Source of the DNA: a virus
Strand: one strand, 5' to 3'
IMG/VR virus record: IMGVR_UViG_3300023548_000006
Location: 1 to 23,889 of that record
DNA length: 23,889 nt
This document shows positions 1-7,579 of this stretch, in pieces; positions within the stretch are counted from its first letter, which is position 1; each line of letters opens with the position of its first letter. The position numbers and the translations under genes are program-made. Below the pieces are notes generated by a model that worked only from the letters and a program-made list of their open reading frames with translations, was not told the origin of the DNA and made no database searches.

Positions 1-36
1 CTCCAAAAGAGTCTCCAAAAGAGTCTCCAAAAGAGT
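1..36 (+). repeat. 12-bp tandem repeat, three copies, inside intein 1
   Basis: The unit ctccaaaagagt occurs three times in a row and may continue upstream of the window. In the reading frame it encodes repeated Pro-Lys-Glu-Ser. Because the period is a multiple of three, copy-number change keeps the intein in frame. It lies just before the first endonuclease motif, where a flexible linker would be tolerated. Confidence 0.9.
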
Positions 37-923
37 CTACTGAATGGTCGGGAATTGATTTCAATGATTTAAGTTATGCTGATGTAGTAAACGGTGTATC
101 ATTTAGAAAATTTTCATCAGATATTACAGATATAAAAATTTCGAATGAATTTATGTACCTTTTAGGTTATTGGCTAGGAGACGGTAATTTATTTGAAAAT
201 ACTAGAAATAATGATCGTTTTGGGATGAAATGGGGTAGTTGGCAAATATGTTTTTCGGAAAAATATAAGTATATTGCACATAAGTTAAAGGATATTATAT
301 CTGATGTATTTAATATAGATGTAACTATAGATAAAGGATTATATAATCGAAAAGATGATAATCTTTGGTATATCCATATTAAAAATCCACTATTTTGTGA
401 TTGGTGGGGAAAAAATTTCGGGGGTAAATGTAAAGAAAAACGAATACCTCCCTGGGTTATATCCTTGCCGGATATTAAATTAAAACATTTAATAGCAGGA
501 TTAATTGATAGTGATGGTAATATTCTTACTCAGGGGTTTGAAATTAGTGGGATTAATAGTACTTTAATTCATCAGATATTTCAGATAGGTCTTCATCTGG
601 GTTATCCTTTTAGTAATTATGAAAATTCTAATTGCTCTGAGGTTACATTACCTGGAGGGCAAAAATGCACTGCAGGTATAGTATATATTACAAAATTAAC
701 TCACAGAGAACTTGCAGGGGATTTTCTTAAATACTCTTTAAAAGATTTGGAAAAATTTTCACGTACAAAGAAGAGCAAGTCTCGAAATAGATTACAGTTT
801 CATAATGGGCACTGGTACGCTGCTATTCGTAAAATAGAGGTACAGAAATATACAGGAACGGTATACGATTTAACTGTTGAGAATGTTCATGATTTTGAAT
901 GCGGTGGGCTGATTACTCATAAT
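1..923 (+). mobile_element. Intein 1 in portal, N-terminus outside window, LAGLIDADG type
   Basis: A protein-splicing element with a homing endonuclease. The two dodecapeptide motifs are LLGYWLGDG (159-185) and LIAGLIDSDG (489-518), each with the catalytic Asp. The splicing C-terminal block is VYDLTVENVHDFE, ending GGLITHN; Asn is codon 921-923 and the +1 extein residue is Cys (924-926). This is the canonical His-Asn/Cys junction of class 1 inteins. The N-terminal splicing block with its Cys1 is not in the window, so activity cannot be judged completely. A tandem Pro-Lys-Glu-Ser repeat at the window edge probably lies in the linker between splicing and endonuclease domains. Confidence 0.9.
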
Positions 924-3884
924 TGTTTTCCTTATGGGGCTTGGAATGTACAAGAATGTATGTGGGATCAATTTGTAATTTTAAATCCTGACTATGTATC
1001 TGTAGAGGGTACTTATTTAAATAAAAAACCTTTTATTAAATTACAACCAGACGAACATCTAAAGAAAGTTGTAACTACTGGGCAACCTAAATTTTTATAT
1101 GAACAACTTCCACGTGAGATTATTAAATATGTAAGAATGGGCCAAGAAATCCCATTATCTCCTCAAAATGTATTTCATATTGCACATAACAAGGCTCCTT
1201 ATGAAACTCTTGGGCGTTCTATTATTAAACGTATATTAAAAAGTTTAATATATGAAGATCGTATGTCAATGGCAAATTTTGCTATTGCTACTCGTCAAAC
1301 AATTCCAATTACTGTAGTAAAAATAGGCGATCCTAATTCAGGCTGGGTACCAAATGATTCTGAATTAGATGAAGTCAGAGAATTATTATCTGCACGTGAA
1401 GTAGATCCTAACTTTTGCTATGATGAAGAAACTGAATGCCTTACTGATCGTGGCTGGATAAAATATCAAGAGCTTACTTATGATCATAAAATAGCGAGTT
1501 TCAATCCTAATGGAAACCGTCTTGAATATCATTATCCGCAAGCTATTACTATCCAAGATTATAATGATGATATGATTCATTTTAAAACGCGTAAAATTGA
1601 TTGTAAAGTTACACCTAATCATAGAATGTGGGTAAAACGTGATGATAAGTGGCAAGTTATTTTTGCACAGGATGTATTAGAAACAGACATAATTCGAACA
1701 TGTGTAGATGATTATGAAAGTAAAGAATTACCGGCTACTTTAACAGTTGCGGGTGAAAAAGTAAATACAGGTGATTTTTTTGAGTTTATTGGTTGGTATA
1801 TTTCAGAAGGGTCTATTAGTTCTTATGGTAAAACTAATAGAAATTATGGGGTAAACATTACCCAAACTCATAATGGTTCTTTTAATGAAGTAAAGAAGAT
1901 AATGGAAAAACTTCCTTGGAAGTACGTATTACATCAAGATTGTCAATTTACTATTAATAATAAAATATTAGGTGACTATTTAGTAGAAAATTTTGATAAA
2001 GGTTCTAATAAGAAAAAACTTCCGCGTTGGATTTTAGACGCCTCTCCGGAATATTTGCAACGTTTATTTACTGCATATATTGAGGGCGGTGGTACAGCAG
2101 TTAAAACTAAACGGGGTGTATTTTACCAAGCATGTACTGCTTCGAAAGAATTATCAGATAATTTACAAGAAATTGGATTAAAATTAGGATATTCTGTTAG
2201 TTTAAATATAGGACAACCTTTATCTTATGTTAGTCCTAATACTGGTATACGTAGATATAAGAAGGCTGATGGTACTGATTTCTTTTTATCACACCATCTT
2301 AATTTTTCTATGGATAATGTATCTAGATTTCCTTCATTAAAACGGCGTAAAGATTATAATACTAAATTAAAAAATCTCCCTGTTTTAATAGGAGCTATTC
2401 CACATAAAGGTAAAAGAATTGATTGGGATAACATAGATTTAGTTTCTTTATTAGATCAAACAGAAGGATATGCTCCACAAGTTGCTAAATTTTTAGGTTG
2501 TACTGTTGGTACAGTTCTTAATCAAATGAAGTCTTTAGGGATTGTTCCACAAAAAGTAGGAACACGTATTTCTAAATATGAAGATACTGGGAATATTAAA
2601 CGTGTTCCATATAAAGGTAAGATATGGTGCGTATCAGTTCCTCCCGGAATTATAATAACTAGACGGCACGGTTTACCTTGCGTAGCAGGGCAGACGATTG
2701 TATATCATTGGGGAATTGACATAGAATTCTATGGGGCATCTGGAAAAATTTGGAATTTAACTAATGAATTTAATCGTATTATGAAATGGAAATTATTAGG
2801 TTTAGGTATTTCAGAGGCACTTTTAACTGGCGCAGGTTCGTATGCTTCTGCTTATGCTCAATTAGAAGTTTTACGTCAAAGATACCTCCATTTTCAAAAT
2901 ACTCTTCAACGTTTTGTATATCAAGGTATATTTGAACCTGTTGCTCGTCAATGTGGCTTTTATAAAACAAATGAAACTGTTGCTGGAAAGTATTATCAAG
3001 GTAAAAAATATGGAAGCCCTGATAGTTCTCTTGCAAAAATTGATGATGAAATTAGAAAACATGCTGCTAGTTATGATAATAAAGATAGTCATATATTTAC
3101 GCAACATTTATTACGTAAACAGGCTGCAGCTGATGCATTAGTAACCTTTGATTACCCAAAACTTGATTGGGATTTATTATCTCTTTCAAATGATGTTCAA
3201 TATCGCAATTTCTTAATGAATTTTGATAGACTTTTTCCTGGGCAACGAAAAGTTTCTGATGATTCTTTTTATACTGCCGCTAAACTTGATAGAGATACAG
3301 AAAGACTTAAAATTGAACAAGAGCACAAAGAAAATCTAGAAGATCAACTCAAGATTGGAAAAATTGATAAAGAGTATAAAAAGAAATTTGAAGAAGCGGG
3401 TATTCCATTTCCTGGTGCTCAACCTCCTCAAGGACAGGGACAGGGACAACCTGGAGTTCCTGGTGCTCCAGGAGGTTCGCCTGGCCCGGGAGGTATGAAT
3501 ATTCCTCCAGGCGGTGCTCCGCCAGTAGGTGGAACTGGTGGTGGTAATCTAATGGGTGCACCTGGAGTTGTTCCAAATGCTCCTGTAGGTAAAGGACAAT
3601 TTCAAGGTAGTCCTGGAGCACCTGGTGCTACTACAGGGGTACCTCGTAGTCCTGAAGCATCTAGATTACGTTCTATGCAATTACACGATAATTTAGCTAG
3701 AGCGAGTAAAACTATTTTAGATGAAAATAAAGAAGAAATTACTCGATTACGCAAATTTAATGCAGAAGCAGGTATAAATATTGATGCAATTGATTCTGAG
3801 ATTAATAATATTGAGGTAGATACTAATGTTAAATCTACGAAAAATAAGTCTAAAACTGCGGAAGACATCAGCAAATCCGTATGA
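1..3884 (+). CDS. Portal protein, 5' partial, interrupted by two inteins
   Basis: The frame is open from base 3, so the gene begins upstream and the ATG at 153 lies inside the first intein; it is not the gene start. The portal (extein) parts are 924-1415 and 2694-3884. After splicing, the join reads ...VDPNF-TIVYHWGI..., an uninterrupted sequence of the kind seen in large-phage portals. The second part has the helical region typical of portals (MKWKLLGLG, AYAQLEVLRQRYL). The portal is the dodecameric ring at the capsid vertex through which DNA enters and leaves. The C-terminus (about 3410-3640) is a collagen-like Gly/Pro/Gln-rich linker followed by a charged helical tail. The last 59 bases are shared with the next gene in another frame. 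The portal call rests on family resemblance and on position ahead of the protease and capsid genes; the terminase would be expected upstream. Confidence 0.8.
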   Translation, partial: PKESPKESPKESTEWSGIDFNDLSYADVVNGVSFRKFSSDITDIKISNEFMYLLGYWLGDGNLFENTRNNDRFGMKWGSWQICFSEKYKYIAHKLKDIISDVFNIDVTIDKGLYNRKDDNLWYIHIKNPLFCDWWGKNFGGKCKEKRIPPWVISLPDIKLKHLIAGLIDSDGNILTQGFEISGINSTLIHQIFQIGLHLGYPFSNYENSNCSEVTLPGGQKCTAGIVYITKLTHRELAGDFLKYSLKDLEKFSRTKKSKSRNRLQFHNGHWYAAIRKIEVQKYTGTVYDLTVENVHDFECGGLITHNCFPYGAWNVQECMWDQFVILNPDYVSVEGTYLNKKPFIKLQPDEHLKKVVTTGQPKFLYEQLPREIIKYVRMGQEIPLSPQNVFHIAHNKAPYETLGRSIIKRILKSLIYEDRMSMANFAIATRQTIPITVVKIGDPNSGWVPNDSELDEVRELLSAREVDPNFCYDEETECLTDRGWIKYQELTYDHKIASFNPNGNRLEYHYPQAITIQDYNDDMIHFKTRKIDCKVTPNHRMWVKRDDKWQVIFAQDVLETDIIRTCVDDYESKELPATLTVAGEKVNTGDFFEFIGWYISEGSISSYGKTNRNYGVNITQTHNGSFNEVKKIMEKLPWKYVLHQDCQFTINNKILGDYLVENFDKGSNKKKLPRWILDASPEYLQRLFTAYIEGGGTAVKTKRGVFYQACTASKELSDNLQEIGLKLGYSVSLNIGQPLSYVSPNTGIRRYKKADGTDFFLSHHLNFSMDNVSRFPSLKRRKDYNTKLKNLPVLIGAIPHKGKRIDWDNIDLVSLLDQTEGYAPQVAKFLGCTVGTVLNQMKSLGIVPQKVGTRISKYEDTGNIKRVPYKGKIWCVSVPPGIIITRRHGLPCVAGQTIVYHWGIDIEFYGASGKIWNLTNEFNRIMKWKLLGLGISEALLTGAGSYASAYAQLEVLRQRYLHFQNTLQRFVYQGIFEPVARQCGFYKTNETVAGKYYQGKKYGSPDSSLAKIDDEIRKHAASYDNKDSHIFTQHLLRKQAAADALVTFDYPKLDWDLLSLSNDVQYRNFLMNFDRLFPGQRKVSDDSFYTAAKLDRDTERLKIEQEHKENLEDQLKIGKIDKEYKKKFEEAGIPFPGAQPPQGQGQGQPGVPGAPGGSPGPGGMNIPPGGAPPVGGTGGGNLMGAPGVVPNAPVGKGQFQGSPGAPGATTGVPRSPEASRLRSMQLHDNLARASKTILDENKEEITRLRKFNAEAGINIDAIDSEINNIEVDTNVKSTKNKSKTAEDISKSV
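1416..2693 (+). mobile_element. Intein 2 in portal, complete, LAGLIDADG type with Gln/Thr end
   Basis: The element is 426 residues long. Block A starts at Cys1 (codon 1416) with CYDEETECLTDRGW; block B is CKVTPNHRMWV with Thr at 1611 and His at 1620. The endonuclease motifs are IGWYISEGS (1788-1814) and LFTAYIEGG (2064-2090), where Glu stands in the catalytic acidic position of both. A helix-turn-helix-like segment (VAKFLGCTVGTVLNQM, about 2479-2526) follows and may help bind the homing site. The C-terminal block is WCVSVPPG...RRHGLPCVAGQ followed by Thr (2694). The last residue is therefore Gln rather than Asn, and the penultimate residue is Gly rather than His. Gln-ended inteins that splice are known, so it need not be dead. 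Removing 1416-2693 restores a sensible portal sequence, which supports the boundaries. Confidence 0.85.
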
Positions 3885-5994
3885 ATTTAGCCCTAAGAAT
3901 ATTCTACGACGCGTAAAAAATAAAAATCCTCATGATAAATATATTGCTGAGGCTCTTTTAAATTATTTGAAAGATAAATGGGAAAGGGCTTTTATGAGTG
4001 CTCGAGCTGAAGGTGACGCTGTAAAATCTCAAGAATATTATGATAAACTTAAACAATATGATAATACTACATTTGATAATCCTGAACAATTAAGAACTCT
4101 TTTTAAAAATGATGAATTTTGGCCCCTTCCTTTTGAAGCAGATCCTAATAAAAAAGATTCTGAAGCTGTAACAGGTATTCCATCTAAATCAGATAATGAA
4201 ATTATGGGGGTTCCGCGTAAACACACTCCATTTAAACGTTATGATTTAGATAGTGCTCAAAAAAAATGGCAAAGTATTATAGATGACGCAGTACAATTAG
4301 AATCACGCGGTATAAAAAGTACTCTTGCGCATCTTATAGATAATGCATTACGTCAAAAAGGTATTCACCCCAATACAGAACAGCCTTTCGAAGGCCCTTT
4401 AGCAGATGAGTTACGTCATGAAGGAGTTAAACTTCCTGAAGTATATTCAGTTACTGAAGATGACTATCAAGAGTTTATTAATGAAATGATGGATAACTTA
4501 ATGAATTCAAATATGTTATTTAAAGGGCGTACACAATTTAATGAACCTTTTGATATGAATACTTATGAACAGCATGGGCAATCTCCCGAGAATTTATATG
4601 GTGCTTTTCAAAATTATATTGATAAAATAACTCCTATTTTTTGGAAAAGTTATTCAAATGAATTTATTATGAAACCTTTAATAGAGATTGAGCATCCTAT
4701 TTCTTTGAATGAAGAGGTTCCTAATGAATTTGGAGTATTAGAATCTCTTATGAATCAATTCGAAGATCCGAATGCTCTTAAAGATATTGAAACTGGTAAA
4801 GGAGTTTTAACTCCAGAATTAGATGTATTAAGTGGTTTGCAACAATTAGAACGTATGGCAGAGCAACCTATTGAAGATTATACAAATTCAAATCAATTTA
4901 AATTACAATCTTTGATTCAAATGTTAAAACCTTTTTGGGAACAGAAAGTACAAGAATTATCAGGGCCTAATAGTACCCCAGAGATGAAACAAGAAGCTCA
5001 AAAATATATTCAAAAATTAGATATGAGTAATAATTCTAAGATTGCACCTACTCCTGGTTCTGTAGATACTCAAGATCTTAATTTATTAGGAATTGATAGC
5101 TCTCAAGTACTTCCTATAATTGAAGATAACAAAGATAAATTTTTAGCTGAGATTTTATGGAATAAAGTATTAGAACCTTCTGGATCCCCTATCACAGAAA
5201 AGACACAATTTTTAAATACTTTTAATGACATTTTAACTGAACATCAAGAAACGGGTGAAAGTTTTGATGAGATGTTAAATGCTCTAGAAGAGGAAAATAA
5301 CCGTTCAGAGGGATATATAGGGGATACTATTGATGATAATCAAGAAGATACTAAATCCTCAGAAGCAAAAGATTTTGTATCTGATGCATTATCTCGTATT
5401 ACAGAACAATATGGAGAATCTTCTAAACTTAAAGAATTATTAGAATTAACTTTATCAATATTTAATGATCCTGAATTTCTTGCTAGATTACGAGAAGATA
5501 ATGATAGAAGCGGCGAAGATATCGCAGATCTTTTAGGTGAAAAATGGAATTTATTGCACCCAGATAAACCAATGACTGTAAAGCAGATTAATAAATTTTT
5601 AGATGAAATAGTTAAAGGAATTTTAGACGAAGTTAGACAAGAACAAAAAAATGAGTCATTCACTGATAAACCTATATTTGAACCTGCAGTAGTCCCTAAA
5701 CCTATTTCTCAGAAGCCTTCTCCTACTCTGCTAAATCCTCAATTACTACGTAAAATTCCAGGTGACCCAACAGGTTTCTATTATGCGGATCCAAGCGAAG
5801 AAGAAAATCCTGTAGAAGACCCAGTTGTTGTAGAAGAATTTCGTAAACTGTTAGAGTCTCAAGAAATGTCAAAGTATTATCAAGAGTTAGATTCTTATTA
5901 TCAAGAGTTAGATTCTCAAGGATTGAGTTTGCGTAAAAAAATTAAATTAAGTTTGCGTAAAAAAATTGGATTGAGTTTGCGTAAAAAAAATTAA
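3826..5994 (+). CDS. Unrecognised 722-aa acidic protein with terminal LSLRK repeats
   Basis: I do not recognise a family. The start at 3826 is supported by a GAGGT site about 8 bases upstream (3810-3816) and places the first 59 bases inside the portal gene in another frame. The body is acidic, Gln/Asn/Glu-rich and predicted helical, without membrane segments or cysteine motifs. Both ends are basic and repetitive. The N-terminus reads LNLRKISLKLRK; the C-terminus has two copies of YYQELDS followed by three copies of LSLRKK. The gene lies between portal and protease/scaffold, a place where head-internal or ejected proteins are often encoded. A role as an internal capsid or accessory head protein is inference from position only. 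Confidence 0.75.
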   Translation: MLNLRKISLKLRKTSANPYEFSPKNILRRVKNKNPHDKYIAEALLNYLKDKWERAFMSARAEGDAVKSQEYYDKLKQYDNTTFDNPEQLRTLFKNDEFWPLPFEADPNKKDSEAVTGIPSKSDNEIMGVPRKHTPFKRYDLDSAQKKWQSIIDDAVQLESRGIKSTLAHLIDNALRQKGIHPNTEQPFEGPLADELRHEGVKLPEVYSVTEDDYQEFINEMMDNLMNSNMLFKGRTQFNEPFDMNTYEQHGQSPENLYGAFQNYIDKITPIFWKSYSNEFIMKPLIEIEHPISLNEEVPNEFGVLESLMNQFEDPNALKDIETGKGVLTPELDVLSGLQQLERMAEQPIEDYTNSNQFKLQSLIQMLKPFWEQKVQELSGPNSTPEMKQEAQKYIQKLDMSNNSKIAPTPGSVDTQDLNLLGIDSSQVLPIIEDNKDKFLAEILWNKVLEPSGSPITEKTQFLNTFNDILTEHQETGESFDEMLNALEEENNRSEGYIGDTIDDNQEDTKSSEAKDFVSDALSRITEQYGESSKLKELLELTLSIFNDPEFLARLREDNDRSGEDIADLLGEKWNLLHPDKPMTVKQINKFLDEIVKGILDEVRQEQKNESFTDKPIFEPAVVPKPISQKPSPTLLNPQLLRKIPGDPTGFYYADPSEEENPVEDPVVVEEFRKLLESQEMSKYYQELDSYYQELDSQGLSLRKKIKLSLRKKIGLSLRKKN
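5875..5916 (+). repeat. 21-bp tandem repeat, two copies
   Basis: Two identical consecutive units (5875-5895, 5896-5916) encode YYQELDS twice near the C-terminus of the 722-aa protein. Identity at third codon positions indicates a recent duplication. They lie directly before the LSLRKK repeats. Confidence 0.9.
5923..5994 (+). repeat. 24-bp tandem repeat, three copies, encoding LSLRKK
   Basis: The units 5923-5946, 5947-5970 and 5971-5994 are nearly identical. They encode LSLRKKIK, LSLRKKIG and LSLRKKN plus stop. The bases after the stop (aattaag ttta) look like a decayed start of a further unit. The product is an amphipathic, strongly basic tail. Confidence 0.9.
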
Positions 5995-6018
5995 ATTAAG
6001 TTTAAGAAGGACTCGTTC

Positions 6019-6813
6019 ATGCCTACAAATATAGAACTTTTATTAAATTCTATTAATTCTGGAGACACTCCAAAAGTATTAACTAAAAAAGAAGAATTTA
6101 CTCTTGGAACATTAATTCAAAATCCTGATACTCCTGAAGATATTAAAAAGAAATCTATAAACACTTTAGTACTTCGTAATATTTATTTAGTTTTAAAACT
6201 TGTGCATAAATACAAAAGAACTTCTTTTGATTTTGAAGATTTAGTAGGCTATGGTATTTTAGGTCTTTTTTCAGCTGCTAATAAATATGATCCTCAACGC
6301 TCGAATAGATTCGCATCTTACGCAAGACATTGGATAAAAGAATCTGTAATGAAAGCAATTCGTGAGTATAGTGGTATTCCTAAAATTCCTGTATACTTAG
6401 TTAAAGATTTATGGGCTGTTACTAGAATTATTAAAAATAATGAAGATATTAGTGATGAAGCTTTAGCTACTCAATCAGGATTACCTTTAGCAAGTGTTCA
6501 ATATTTAAAAAGTTTATTATTTAAAACAGTCCAATTTGATCCTGAATATATTGAAATTTCTCATAGTACTCCTGAACAAGAATATATTTCTAAAGAGCGC
6601 GATTTTATATTTAAAGATACTCTTGAAAAAGTATTAACTCCGGAGGAATCAATTGTATTAAATCATTTTTGTGCTCTTAATGGGTGTAAAAAGATGACAT
6701 TTGCGCGTATAGAACAACATTTTAATATAAAAAACGCCCGTAAATTAAAAGTTACTGCATTTGCAAAATTAAGTAAAGATCCTAATTTAAAATTATTACA
6801 TGAGGATATTTAG
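6019..6813 (+). CDS. Phage sigma-70-family RNA polymerase sigma factor
   Basis: A 264-aa sigma factor that would redirect host RNA polymerase core to phage promoters. Region 2 is clear: FDFEDLVGYGILGLF (about residues 70-84) is the core-binding helix of region 2.2, and FASYARHWIKESVMKAI (about 98-114) is the -10 melting/recognition segment, with the aromatic Trp at about 105. A region-3-like stretch follows. The C-terminal part (LTPEES... MTFARIEQHFNI, about 205-245) matches the region 4 helix-turn-helix pattern but is divergent, so -35 recognition may be weak or altered. AAGAAGG (6004-6010) precedes the ATG by 8 bases. It is directly followed by the deformylase gene with no spacer, so the two are co-translated. 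The sequence is a sigma factor with high certainty; the late-promoter role is inferred. Confidence 0.93.
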   Translation: MPTNIELLLNSINSGDTPKVLTKKEEFTLGTLIQNPDTPEDIKKKSINTLVLRNIYLVLKLVHKYKRTSFDFEDLVGYGILGLFSAANKYDPQRSNRFASYARHWIKESVMKAIREYSGIPKIPVYLVKDLWAVTRIIKNNEDISDEALATQSGLPLASVQYLKSLLFKTVQFDPEYIEISHSTPEQEYISKERDFIFKDTLEKVLTPEESIVLNHFCALNGCKKMTFARIEQHFNIKNARKLKVTAFAKLSKDPNLKLLHEDI

Positions 6814-7428
6814 ATGAGTTATGATATACCTGCAACAAGTGAACTTCAACAACATAATAAATCATTAAGTTTTAAAGACCGATTAAATAATATTGATCCT
6901 TTGGAAATTAAATCTGTACCTATTATCCATAACAATACTTTAATTTATCGACCTAGTGAAGAAGCCACTATTGATGAGGCTGAAAAATTATGGCCAATTT
7001 TAGAAGCATCATTAGATCCTAAAATTGGCTATGGCCTTGCAGCTGTCCAAATAGGTATTTTAAAAAAGATTGCATTTATTAGATATAATGGTGAAGAATA
7101 TAGACTTTTAAATACTAGAATTACAGATAGAACAGGAATAATCCCTTTATATGGTGAAGGATGTTTAAGTCTTCCAGGTAAAGTATTTAATACTATTCGA
7201 AGCCAGCAAATTACTGTAGAAGATGATGTATTAGGACGTTTTGTATTAGATGAATCTACAAGCGGTTTACTTACTTTAATTTTTCAACATGAAGTAGATC
7301 ATTTTGAAGGTTTAACTCTTAAAGATAGACAGCGTAAACCTATAAAACATATTGAATCTAAGGTAGGACGTAATGAGTCTTGTCCTTGTGGTTCAGGTAA
7401 AAAATATAAAAAGTGTTGTGGGAACTAA
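6814..7428 (+). CDS. def: Peptide deformylase with C-terminal SEC-C zinc motif
   Basis: A metalloenzyme that removes the formyl group from N-terminal formyl-Met of nascent chains. All three catalytic motifs are intact: GYGLAAVQ (72-79), EGCLS with metal ligand Cys117, and HEVDH with ligands His159 and His163 and catalytic Glu160. The last 20 residues form a SEC-C motif ([18 protein letters not shown]; Cys190, Cys192, Cys201, Cys202), the zinc-binding tail known from SecA, which takes the place where bacterial deformylases carry a ribosome-binding helix. About 35 residues precede the catalytic fold; no function is visible for them. The ATG follows the sigma stop directly, with GAGGA 7 bases upstream. 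Phage deformylases are known; the SEC-C fusion is the odd part. Confidence 0.95.
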   Translation: MSYDIPATSELQQHNKSLSFKDRLNNIDPLEIKSVPIIHNNTLIYRPSEEATIDEAEKLWPILEASLDPKIGYGLAAVQIGILKKIAFIRYNGEEYRLLNTRITDRTGIIPLYGEGCLSLPGKVFNTIRSQQITVEDDVLGRFVLDESTSGLLTLIFQHEVDHFEGLTLKDRQRKPIKHIESKVGRNESCPCGSGKKYKKCCGN

Positions 7429-7485
7429 ATTCTTTTATATTTTTAACTCTTCCTTATTTCTTTAATCCCTTAAAAATTAGAAATC

Positions 7486-7537
7486 TATAATTATAGTCCT
7501 CGAGTCCCGGTTTCGGGAAAAGGGTACTATAATTATA
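7486..7537. promoter_or_regulatory. Nested inverted repeat in intergenic region
   Basis: The 151-bp gap 7429-7579 starts with a T-rich tract and then holds a perfect 12-bp inverted repeat, 7486-7497 with 7526-7537 (tataattatagt / actataattata). Inside its loop lies a second 5-bp hairpin, tcccg-gttt-cggga (7505-7518). A third, 6-bp stem, 7543-7548 with 7556-7561, sits just before the GGAG site of the next gene. Each outer arm also contains TATAAT and is close to self-palindromic. It could be a structured leader RNA, a terminator, or a promoter/operator. There is no U-tract directly after it, which argues against a plain terminator. Confidence 0.6.
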
Positions 7538-7579
7538 TTATATACTTGTACATTTCAAGTAATTCCGGAGTAAATATAT

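Noticed and set aside
1-36. Short direct repeats as a CRISPR remnant
   Set aside because: The 12-bp units are contiguous without spacers and lie in coding sequence.
153-155. ATG at 153 as start of the first gene
   Set aside because: The frame is open to the window edge and residues before 153 continue the intein; the ATG is part of the sequence MYLLGYWLGDG inside an endonuclease motif.
3349-3621. Minus-strand ORF over the portal Gly/Pro linker
   Set aside because: Complement of a repetitive linker; composition is an artefact of the repeats and all neighbouring genes are on the + strand.
7486-7537. tRNA-like or tRNA gene in the structured gap
   Set aside because: No T-loop GGTTCGA-type motif, no cloverleaf spacing and no CCA end; only nested hairpins.
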